NCBI GenBank assembly: GCA_945874855.1
Contig: CAMCIP010000094.1
Coordinates: 1-8,688 of the forward strand
DNA length: 8,688 nt
Reading direction: 5' to 3'
DNA from: Brevundimonas vancanneytii
GTDB taxonomy: Bacteria > Pseudomonadota > Alphaproteobacteria > Caulobacterales > Caulobacteraceae
Positions 1 to 5,147 of this stretch are shown here, piece by piece. Position 1 is the first letter of the stretch; every line of letters begins with the position of its first letter. The position numbers and the translations under genes are program-made. The notes beneath the pieces are model-generated. The model saw only the letters and a list, made by a program, of their open reading frames with translations. It had not been told where the DNA came from and did no database searches.

Positions 1-295
1 TTTCCAGCGCCATCAGGGCGGCCAGCCCATCGGTGTTCTCGTCCACCAGGGCGGCCCAGTCGCGCAGGATCTGCGCCCGCCGGTGCGGGTCGGACTGCGA
101 CCAGTCGGGAAAGGCGTCGGCGGCGGCCCGGATGGCCCGCTCCGTCTCCGCGGCGCCCAGATCGGGCACATGGCCGAGGATCTCGCCCGTCGCCGGATCG
201 TCGACCGCGATGCGGGCCGCGCCCTTGACCGCCTCGCCGCCGATCAGGGCGTGCTGGCGCAGAAGCTTCAGTCCGGCGTCACGAGGGGCGGTCAT
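1..295 (-). CDS. NAD(P)-dependent aldehyde dehydrogenase, succinate-semialdehyde dehydrogenase-like, N-terminal part (truncated by window edge)
   Basis: Only the first 98 codons are in the window; the gene continues past the left edge. The visible part is the start of the NAD(P)-binding domain of the aldehyde dehydrogenase superfamily: an 'LIGGE' strand (residues 17-21), 'VDDPATGE' (31-38), a helix with 'AIRAAADAFPDW' (54-65) and 'RRAQILRDWAALV' (72-84). This order is typical of the GabD branch, which oxidises succinate semialdehyde to succinate, but the catalytic Cys and Glu lie outside the window, so the substrate is inferred. The ATG start is preceded by GGAG with a 7-nt spacer. It begins 34 bp after the stop codon of the MFS transporter on the same strand, so the two are probably cotranscribed and may handle one substrate. 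Family membership is secure; the gabD assignment is tentative. Confidence 0.85.
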   Translation of the reverse strand, partial: MTAPRDAGLKLLRQHALIGGEAVKGAARIAVDDPATGEILGHVPDLGAAETERAIRAAADAFPDWSQSDPHRRAQILRDWAALVDENTDGLAALMALE

Positions 296-329
296 CGGGC
301 GTCTCCGGTGGATGGGACGCCATAACGCC

Positions 330-2006
330 TCACCTGCCGATCGTGTCCAGATCGCGGCCCTTCGTCTCGGGCAGCCAGATCAGGGCGACCACGACGGCGA
401 CGGCGGTGAAGGCGGCCGCGTACCACAGGCCGAAATAGATATTCCCCGACCAGGCCACCAGGGCGAAGCTGGCGGCCGGCAGCAGGCCGCCGACCCAGCC
501 CGTGCCCACGTGATAGGGCAGGCTCATCGCCGTGTAGCGCACCCGCGTCGGGAACAGCTCAACCAGGGCCGCGGCCTGCGGGCCATACAGGGCGGTCGCC
601 GCGATGATGAAGATCATCAGGATGCCGAACACGGCCGGCAGATTGATGCGCGCCGGATCGGCCCGCTCGGGATAGCCCGCGGCGACGAGGGCGCCCTTGA
701 TCCGGCTCTCCACGTCCGCGCGCGCGGCCTTCAGGGCCGCGGCATCCAGGGCCTCGCCCTCGACCGAGCTCACCCCTGTGGCCCCGACCCGCACGACGGC
801 CAGGGTTCCCGGTGCAGCGGCCTCGTTGGCGTAGCTGATGCCGGCGTTGGACAGGACGCTCTTGGCGATGTCGCAAGAGCTGGCGAAGGCGGTCTTGCCG
901 ACCGGGTCGAACTGGACGGCGCACGTCGCCGGATCGGCAACGACGACCACCGGCGCGCCCGCCTGGGCTTCCGCCAGCGCCGGATTGGCCGCGCGCGTCA
1001 GGGCCTGGAAGCCGGGGAAGAAGGCGGCCAGGGCCAGCAGCATGCCGAACAGCATCACCGGCTTGCGCCCGACCCGATCCGACAGCCAGGCGAAGAAGAC
1101 ATAGAGGAAGGCCGAGACCGCCGTCACCGCCAGCATCAGCTGGTCGACCGTGTTCACCTCGACCTTCAGCACCCGCTCCATGAAGAAGCGGGCGTAGAAA
1201 TAGCCGCAGTACCAGACCGCGCCCTGGGCGATCATGATGCCGAACAGGGCGATCAGGACGAAGCGGGCGTTGTTCCAGCGCAGGAAGCTTTCGACATAGG
1301 GTGCGCGCTTTTCGCCGGCCTCGGCCTTCATCCGCTCATAGGCCGGGCTCTCGTTGAGCTGCAGCCGGATCCACAGGGAAACGCCCAGCAGCAAGGCCGA
1401 AAGCAGGAAGGGGATGCGCCAGCCCCATTCGTCGAACGCCTCCGCGCCCACGATGGCCCGGGTGGCGAGGATCACGGACAGGGCCCCGATCAGGCCCAGG
1501 GCCGCGGTCGTCTGGATCCAGCCGGTCAGATAGCCGCGCTTCCCGCGCGGGGCATGTTCGGCCACATAGATGGCGGCGCCGCCGTATTCGCCGCCCAGGG
1601 CGAAGCCCTGCAGGATGCGCATCACGATCAGCAGGATCGGCGCGGCGATGCCGATCTGCTCATAGTCGGGCAGAAGGCCGATCGCCACAGTCGCCACCCC
1701 CATCAGGGTGATGGTGACCAGAAAGGTCGTCTTGCGGCCCGTCCTGTCGCCGAACCAGCCGAACACCAGGGCCCCCAGCGGCCGGACCACGAATCCGACC
1801 CCGAAGGTCAGCAGCGCCAGGATGTAGGAAGCCGCCTCGCCCACATCGGCATAGAAGTGGCGCGCGATGACGGCGGTCAGCGAGCCGAAGATGAAGAAGT
1901 CATACCATTCGAACGCGGTCCCCGCCGCCGACGCCCCGACCACGGTGCGCATCGTCTTCGCATCCTGGGCCTCGTCCCGGACCCCGGTCGTCGCGTCGTT
2001 GGTCAT
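330..2006 (-). CDS. MFS transporter, metabolite:H+ symporter (MHS) type, with a large periplasmic insertion
   Basis: This 558-residue inner-membrane transporter probably imports an organic acid or similar solute with protons. TM1 carries 'FEWYDFFIFG' (32-41), a hallmark of the MHS group (ProP, KgtP, ShiA). The cytoplasmic motif A 'GDRTGRK' (86-92) lies between TM2 and TM3 and is echoed by 'SDRVGRK' (309-315) between TM8 and TM9. 'RILQGFALGGEYGGAA' (130-145) is the TM4 signature, and the C-terminus ends with 'PETKGRDLDTIGR'. Family members are usually about 430-450 residues; the excess is one insertion, about residues 337-453, between TM9 and TM10, which topology places in the periplasm. It contains two cysteines (362, 378). 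I chose the ATG at 2006, preceded by GGGGAC, over the in-frame GTG at 2039, which would add a charged 11-residue leader. The aldehyde dehydrogenase gene follows 34 bp downstream. The substrate cannot be read from sequence. Confidence 0.93.
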   Translation of the reverse strand: MTNDATTGVRDEAQDAKTMRTVVGASAAGTAFEWYDFFIFGSLTAVIARHFYADVGEAASYILALLTFGVGFVVRPLGALVFGWFGDRTGRKTTFLVTITLMGVATVAIGLLPDYEQIGIAAPILLIVMRILQGFALGGEYGGAAIYVAEHAPRGKRGYLTGWIQTTAALGLIGALSVILATRAIVGAEAFDEWGWRIPFLLSALLLGVSLWIRLQLNESPAYERMKAEAGEKRAPYVESFLRWNNARFVLIALFGIMIAQGAVWYCGYFYARFFMERVLKVEVNTVDQLMLAVTAVSAFLYVFFAWLSDRVGRKPVMLFGMLLALAAFFPGFQALTRAANPALAEAQAGAPVVVVADPATCAVQFDPVGKTAFASSCDIAKSVLSNAGISYANEAAAPGTLAVVRVGATGVSSVEGEALDAAALKAARADVESRIKGALVAAGYPERADPARINLPAVFGILMIFIIAATALYGPQAAALVELFPTRVRYTAMSLPYHVGTGWVGGLLPAASFALVAWSGNIYFGLWYAAAFTAVAVVVALIWLPETKGRDLDTIGR

Positions 2007-2057
2007 CGTTGTGTCCCCGCCCCGGCGCGGATCTCTCACGGACCCTGCGCGCCGCCA

Positions 2058-2085
2058 ATCCTAGAAGCGGGACGGGCCCGTGCAA
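2058..2085 (-). promoter_or_regulatory. Possible promoter/operator of the MFS-aldehyde dehydrogenase pair
   Basis: Reading leftward, TTGCAC (2085-2080), a 16-nt spacer and TAGGAT (2063-2058) form a weak promoter-like pair about 50 bp upstream of the transporter start. The spacer contains the perfect 10-bp palindrome ACGGGCCCGT (2072-2081), which could be a repressor site or simply GC-rich chance. The -35 matches the general consensus at only 3 of 6 positions, so this is a suggestion only. Confidence 0.22.
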
Positions 2086-2140
2086 GGGGCAGAATTGCGG
2101 TGGACCCGTCCGGCACCGGCAGGGCCCCTCGTCGCGTTGC

Positions 2141-2174
2141 GGCCGGGACTACGCATGGTCCCGGCCTTTTCTTT
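2141..2174 (+). terminator. Intrinsic (rho-independent) terminator with no gene upstream of it
   Basis: GGCCGGGAC (2141-2149) pairs perfectly with GTCCCGGCC (2158-2166) around the 8-nt loop TACGCATG, and TTTTCTTT follows at once (2167-2174). This is a textbook intrinsic terminator for rightward transcription. It has no T-run on the other side, so it is directional. The only gene to its left is on the opposite strand and begins at 2006, so it must end either a short RNA or leader made within 2007-2140 or antisense read-through from under the transporter gene. Confidence 0.75.
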
Positions 2175-2186
2175 GGCGGCACGGGC

Positions 2187-2215
2187 TGGACCTTGCCGCC
2201 TGACCGGGCTCTAAA
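2187..2215 (+). promoter_or_regulatory. Possible promoter of the oxidoreductase operon
   Basis: TGGACC (2187-2192), a 17-nt spacer and TCTAAA (2210-2215) match the general sigma-70 pattern at 4 of 6 positions each. GCTCTAAA (2208-2215) also matches the Caulobacter housekeeping -10 consensus at 6 of 8. The site lies after the intrinsic terminator and would give a leader of about 30 nt containing the ribosome binding site. It is a weak match, supported mainly by position. Confidence 0.3.
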
Positions 2216-2251
2216 GGTCCGTATCCAAAAGAAATGCAGGAGAGGGCCACC

Positions 2252-3268
2252 ATGCCGACCGTCAACCGTCAGTGGGTGCTTCGCCGCCGGCCCCAGGGCC
2301 TGATCCAGCCGGGCGATCTGGAGTTGATCGACACGCCGATCCCCGAGCTGAAGGACGGCGAGGTTCTGGTCCGCACCGTCTATCTGTCGCTGGATCCCAC
2401 CAACCGCACCTGGATGAACGACGTCGAAGGCTATCTGCCGCCGGTCGGCCTGGGCGAGGTCATGCGCGGTCTGACCCTCGGCGTGGTCGAGGCGTCCAAG
2501 TCCGGGCGATATGCCGTCGGCGACGCGGTCACGCCCTTCTCGGGCGGCTGGGCCGACTATGCGGTGGCGCACGAAAGCGCGGTGCGGCCCGTGCATCGCT
2601 TCCCCGGCCTGCCCCTGACGGCGCACCTGTCCGTGGTCGGCATGACCGGCATGACCGCCTATTTCGGCGTCACCGACGTTCTGAAGCCCCAGGCCGGAGA
2701 GACCCTCGTCATCTCCGCCGCGGCCGGGGCTGTCGGCTCCATCGCCGGTCAGGTGGCCAAACAGCGCGGCGCCCGCGTCATCGGCATCGCCGGCGGGGCC
2801 GAGAAATGCCGGTGGCTGACCGAGGAGCTCGGGTTCGACGCCGCCATCGACTACAAGTCCGAGGACGTCGGCCAGGCGCTGGACCGGCTGGCCCCCGACG
2901 GCGTGGAAATGAATTTCGAGAACGTTGGCGGCGAGATCATGATCGCCGTCTTCAACCGCCTGAAGACCTTCGGGCGTATGGCCGTGTGCGGCCTGATCTC
3001 GTCCTACAACGCCACCCGCATGCCGCCGTCGCCGAACTTCGGCCGGATCATCACCCATCGCCTGAACGTGCGGGGATTCCTCGTGCTGGACTACGCCCAT
3101 CGCGCGAAAGAAATGGTCGCCGAAATGGGTCCCTGGGTGGCGGACGGATCGCTGAAGTGGAAGGTCCACGTCGACGATGGCCTGCCGGGCGCGGTCGACT
3201 CGCTGAATCGCTTGTTCACCGGCGACCACGACGGCAAGCTGCTGGTGCGGGTCTCGGAAGAGCCCTGA
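2252..3268 (+). CDS. NADP-dependent oxidoreductase, zinc-free MDR family (curcumin reductase / prostaglandin reductase / LTB4 dehydrogenase type)
   Basis: The 338-residue product is a cytoplasmic medium-chain reductase. Members reduce the C=C bond of alpha,beta-unsaturated ketones or aldehydes with NADPH. The GroES-like N-terminal half includes 'VYLSLDPTNRTWM' (43-55). 'GMTGMTAYFG' (130-139) precedes the Rossmann fold, whose nucleotide loop is 'AAAGAVGS' (156-163). Lys185 and Tyr201, in 'AEKCRW' and 'YKSED', sit where the family contacts the NADP 2'-phosphate. 'NFENVGG' (221-227) and 'LISSYN' (248-253) are characteristic of the PTGR/CurA branch. No zinc-ligand cysteine set is present. The start at 2252 is fixed by AGGAGAGGG (2238-2246) 5 nt upstream; the in-frame ATG at 2234 lies upstream of this site and has no such signal. 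It is the first gene of a three-gene run, 25 bp before the hot-dog gene. The natural substrate is unknown; detoxification of reactive enones is a reasonable guess. Confidence 0.93.
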   Translation: MPTVNRQWVLRRRPQGLIQPGDLELIDTPIPELKDGEVLVRTVYLSLDPTNRTWMNDVEGYLPPVGLGEVMRGLTLGVVEASKSGRYAVGDAVTPFSGGWADYAVAHESAVRPVHRFPGLPLTAHLSVVGMTGMTAYFGVTDVLKPQAGETLVISAAAGAVGSIAGQVAKQRGARVIGIAGGAEKCRWLTEELGFDAAIDYKSEDVGQALDRLAPDGVEMNFENVGGEIMIAVFNRLKTFGRMAVCGLISSYNATRMPPSPNFGRIITHRLNVRGFLVLDYAHRAKEMVAEMGPWVADGSLKWKVHVDDGLPGAVDSLNRLFTGDHDGKLLVRVSEEP

Positions 3269-3293
3269 CGCCGAGTCTGACCGGACGGACCGC

Positions 3294-3701
3294 ATGACCG
3301 AACCGCTGCACGTCCATTTCGAAGACCTGTCGGTGGGCGAGGTCATTGCGCTCGGCGTCTGCGCTGCCGACGCCGAGACCATCCAGGCCTTCGCCGAACG
3401 GTTCGTTCCCGGCTGGGACCTCGAGGCGGGGGCGCCGGATGCCCTGATCTATGTGCTCTGGAACCGGCTGTTCGCCGAGAAGGGCCGCGGCTGGGCCCAG
3501 TCCAAGGTCCTGGCCGTCGACGGTCTCAGGTTCCTCCGCAATCCGCCCGCCGGCGAGCTGCTGCGCGGGCGGATGACGGTGATGGGCAAGGATCCGGTGG
3601 GCGACGACAAGGGCATCGTCATCGCCCAGCACGACCTGCTCGACGAGGGTGGGCGGCTGGTCTTCTCCTGCCTGACCCGCGGCCTGTTCGTCCGGCGCTG
3701 A
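3294..3701 (+). CDS. MaoC-like hot-dog fold protein, probably non-catalytic
   Basis: The 135-residue product has the layout of a single-domain MaoC/R-hydratase protein: 'FEDLSVGEVI' (9-18), the 'DAETIQAFAERF' helix (26-37), a central helix around 'IYVLWNRLFAE' (52-62), 'VDGLRFLRNPPAGELLRGRMTV' distributed over 75-96, and a last strand ending 'TRGLFVRR'. In active hydratases 'F-D-P-x-x-x-H' supplies the catalytic Asp and His. Here the corresponding stretch reads 'FVPGWDLEAG' (37-46), with Val for the Asp and no His. The protein may therefore bind a thioester or ligand without hydration chemistry, or act differently. It is translated from an ATG behind a weak GGACGG and lies between the MDR reductase and the UPF0178 gene, so all three are probably one transcript. 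Fold assignment is fairly sure; function is unknown. Confidence 0.85.
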   Translation: MTEPLHVHFEDLSVGEVIALGVCAADAETIQAFAERFVPGWDLEAGAPDALIYVLWNRLFAEKGRGWAQSKVLAVDGLRFLRNPPAGELLRGRMTVMGKDPVGDDKGIVIAQHDLLDEGGRLVFSCLTRGLFVRR

Positions 3702-3705
3702 GGTC

Positions 3706-4158
3706 ATGGCCCCGCGCCTGTTCGTCGACGCCGACGCCTGTCCGGTGAAGGAGGAGGTCTATCGCGTCGCCGAACGCTGTGGCCTGCACGTTTTCGTGGT
3801 GTCCAACGGCTGGATCCAGACGCGGCGCGCGTCCTTCATCGAACAGGTGGTGGTCGACGCCGGGCCCGACGTCGCCGACGACTGGATCGCCGAGCGGGCC
3901 GGCCCGGGCGACGTGGTCGTCACCTCGGACATTCCGCTGGCCGATCGGTGTCTGAAGGCGGGCGCCCAGGCGCTGCGGCCCAACGGCAGCGTCTTCACCC
4001 CGGACTCCATCGGTTCGGCCCTCGCCGGGCGTCTGGTCGGCGAGCATCTGCGCGGCATGGGCGTGGCCACCTCGGGCCCGCCGCCCTTTTCGGCGCGCGA
4101 CCGGTCGGCCTTTCTCCAGGCCCTGGACGCCGCCGTGACGCGGGCGCGCAGGGCCTGA
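3706..4158 (+). CDS. UPF0178 (DUF188, YaiI/YqxD) family protein
   Basis: The 150-residue length is normal for this widespread family, whose biochemical role is not established; the fold is related to PIN/NYN-type nuclease domains. Diagnostic blocks are all present: 'DADACPVK' (8-15), 'VVSNGW' (31-36), 'VVTSDIPLAD' (71-80), the Gly-rich 'RPNG' turn (91-94) and the terminal 'PFSARDRSAFL' (127-137). Asp8, Asp10, Asp75 and Asp79 are the acidic residues most likely to bind a metal, if the nuclease-like fold is active. There is no signal peptide or membrane segment, so it is cytoplasmic. The ATG comes 4 bp after the previous stop, and GAGG spanning that TGA probably serves as ribosome binding site, implying translational coupling to the hot-dog gene. 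It ends the operon, followed by a hairpin at 4181. Confidence 0.93.
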   Translation: MAPRLFVDADACPVKEEVYRVAERCGLHVFVVSNGWIQTRRASFIEQVVVDAGPDVADDWIAERAGPGDVVVTSDIPLADRCLKAGAQALRPNGSVFTPDSIGSALAGRLVGEHLRGMGVATSGPPPFSARDRSAFLQALDAAVTRARRA

Positions 4159-4180
4159 AGATCGGAGCTTGATCGGTTGA

Positions 4181-4205
4181 GGTGGACCCATTTCGTGGGT
4201 CCACC
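4181..4205. terminator. Perfect 10-bp hairpin between convergent genes, candidate bidirectional terminator
   Basis: GGTGGACCCA (4181-4190) and TGGGTCCACC (4196-4205) are perfect inverted repeats around a TTTCG loop. The element lies between the convergent ends of the UPF0178 gene (4158) and the SapC gene (4242), where a shared terminator is expected. Neither side has a run of T, so it is not a canonical intrinsic terminator. It may block exonucleases, act with Rho, or be part of a dispersed repeat. Confidence 0.55.
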
Positions 4206-4208
4206 GAA

Positions 4209-4223
4209 AGCGTGAATCACGCT
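4209..4223. repeat. 15-bp palindrome centred on a GANTC (CcrM-type) methylation site
   Basis: AGCGTGA (4209-4215) and TCACGCT (4217-4223) are perfect 7-bp inverted repeats around a single A, with GAATC at the centre. GANTC is the recognition sequence of the cell-cycle methylase CcrM in Caulobacterales and related orders. The palindrome starts 3 bp after the 4181-4205 hairpin and ends 18 bp from the sapC stop codon. Function is unknown; it could be part of an intergenic repeat or a small operator. Confidence 0.5.
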
Positions 4224-4241
4224 CTCGCGCAGGTTCCGGGA

Positions 4242-5051
4242 TCAGGCGTTGGCGGCGGTCGGCATCTGCGCCGCCTTCTGGAAGGTCAGGGCGATCAGCC
4301 GGTCCCAGCCCAGCAGCGAGTTCAGGTGGGCGTAGATCTGGCCCAGGGCGCCGTTGTCGCGCAACTCGGCGAACTTCTCGGCCGACAGGGCCTTCAGACG
4401 GGCTTCCGAGACCGCATAGTATTCGGCGATCTTCTGCGGCTCGCCCGCCGGATTGCCCTGGGCGTCGCGCGGCGTGAACACGGCCTCGCGGATTTCCAGC
4501 AGCTCAAGCTCGTTCAGCAGGCCCACGAAGGCCTCGGTGCGCTGCCGCTCCTGCTCGAAATTGTTGCAGAATTCCATGGCCGAGGTGACGAAGGGGCTGG
4601 GCTGGCCATCGACGAACAGGGGCTGGGCGCCGTTCTCGACGATGAAGGGGGCGTCGCGGTCGATGCAAAGGATCAGGCGCTTGGACGCGTCGTCATTGGC
4701 GAAGACGAAGGGATAGCGGCGGACATAGGCGGGGATGTAGGCCTCGCCGCGGAACTGGCCATTCTCCTCGACGAACAGGTTCTGGTCGGCGCGCAGGCCC
4801 ATGACCGCGACCGGCTGGCGCGCGTCGCCCACGAAGATGACCGGATAGGACAGGGCGGCCGGCGCAAACTCGGTCACCGTCAGCGGCACGACGTGCGACT
4901 TGGCCACGAAGGCATAGGGCTTTTCAGCCGGCTGAACGCCGAGGTTGCCGTGCATTTCGACCGAGAGCGGTTCGGGACGGCCGTAGAACAGCACAGTGCC
5001 GGCGAGTTGGCCGGACATCGAGCCGGTCTGCATGTTGGTAGTGTCGGTCAT
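4242..5051 (-). CDS. SapC family protein
   Basis: The 269-residue product matches the SapC family (Pfam 'SapC'), named after a Campylobacter fetus surface-array locus. Its role in Alphaproteobacteria is not established. Recognisable blocks are 'LFYGRPEPLSVEMHGNLG' (21-38), 'KSHVVPLTVTEF' (51-62), 'YPVIFVG' (69-75), 'YIPAYVRRYPF' (105-115), a long acidic helix around 165-190 and a terminal helix region 'LNSLLGWDRLIAL' (243-255). There is no signal peptide and no membrane segment, so it is probably cytoplasmic. I chose the ATG at 5051 because the upstream 22 in-frame codons encode an Arg/Ala-rich stretch overlapping a promoter-like site. No strong ribosome binding site precedes either start. 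SapC genes are often found near TonB-dependent receptors in this lineage, as here; the receptor gene lies 96 bp upstream on the same strand. Confidence 0.88.
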   Translation of the reverse strand: MTDTTNMQTGSMSGQLAGTVLFYGRPEPLSVEMHGNLGVQPAEKPYAFVAKSHVVPLTVTEFAPAALSYPVIFVGDARQPVAVMGLRADQNLFVEENGQFRGEAYIPAYVRRYPFVFANDDASKRLILCIDRDAPFIVENGAQPLFVDGQPSPFVTSAMEFCNNFEQERQRTEAFVGLLNELELLEIREAVFTPRDAQGNPAGEPQKIAEYYAVSEARLKALSAEKFAELRDNGALGQIYAHLNSLLGWDRLIALTFQKAAQMPTAANA

Positions 5052-5088
5052 GGACGCGAAAGAGCCCTGAAATGTCGGAAAGGCGCGC

Positions 5089-5117
5089 CTTCTAGCCCAT
5101 GCCCGCGCGGGCGGCAA
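5089..5117 (-). promoter_or_regulatory. Candidate Caulobacter-type housekeeping promoter of the SapC gene
   Basis: Reading leftward, TTGCCGC (5117-5111), a 14-nt spacer and GCTAGAAG (5096-5089) match the Caulobacter sigma-73 consensus (TTGaCgS, 10-14 nt, GCTANAWC) at 6 of 7 and 7 of 8 positions. Transcription would begin about 30 nt before the SapC start codon. The -35 lies inside the hairpin at 5102-5136, so the SapC gene probably has its own transcript rather than depending only on the receptor promoter. Confidence 0.42.
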
Positions 5118-5136
5118 ACGGGGCCGCCCGCGCGGG
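5102..5136 (-). terminator. 14-bp perfect GC hairpin after the receptor gene
   Basis: CCCGCGCGGGCGGC (5102-5115) pairs perfectly with GCCGCCCGCGCGGG (5123-5136) around a 7-nt loop. It begins 11 bp after the end of the TonB-dependent receptor gene. Reading leftward no U-run follows it, so it is not a classical intrinsic terminator. It could cap and stabilise the receptor mRNA or slow polymerase for Rho. It also overlaps the predicted -35 of the SapC promoter. Confidence 0.55.
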
Positions 5137-5147
5137 GAAAATCGGCC

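Noticed and set aside
2007..2039. GTG start at 2039 for the MFS transporter
   Set aside because: It adds 11 mostly charged residues, whereas the ATG at 2006 has a GGGGAC ribosome-site-like element at suitable spacing and a typical N-terminus.
33..2303. 756-codon open frame on the plus strand opposite the transporter and aldehyde dehydrogenase genes
   Set aside because: It is antisense to two clear genes and its product is a low-complexity Arg/Gly/Asp/His/Gln-rich sequence with no recognisable domain. Such frames are a by-product of high GC content.
2036..3382. 448-codon open frame on the minus strand opposite the oxidoreductase gene
   Set aside because: It is antisense to a well-supported MDR gene, crosses the intergenic terminator and has a composition typical of a GC shadow.
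4173..4182. Ten-base sequence TCGGTTGAGG shared by the spacers at 4173 and 7261
   Set aside because: In a window of this size and composition, many 10-mers recur by chance, and the flanks do not match.
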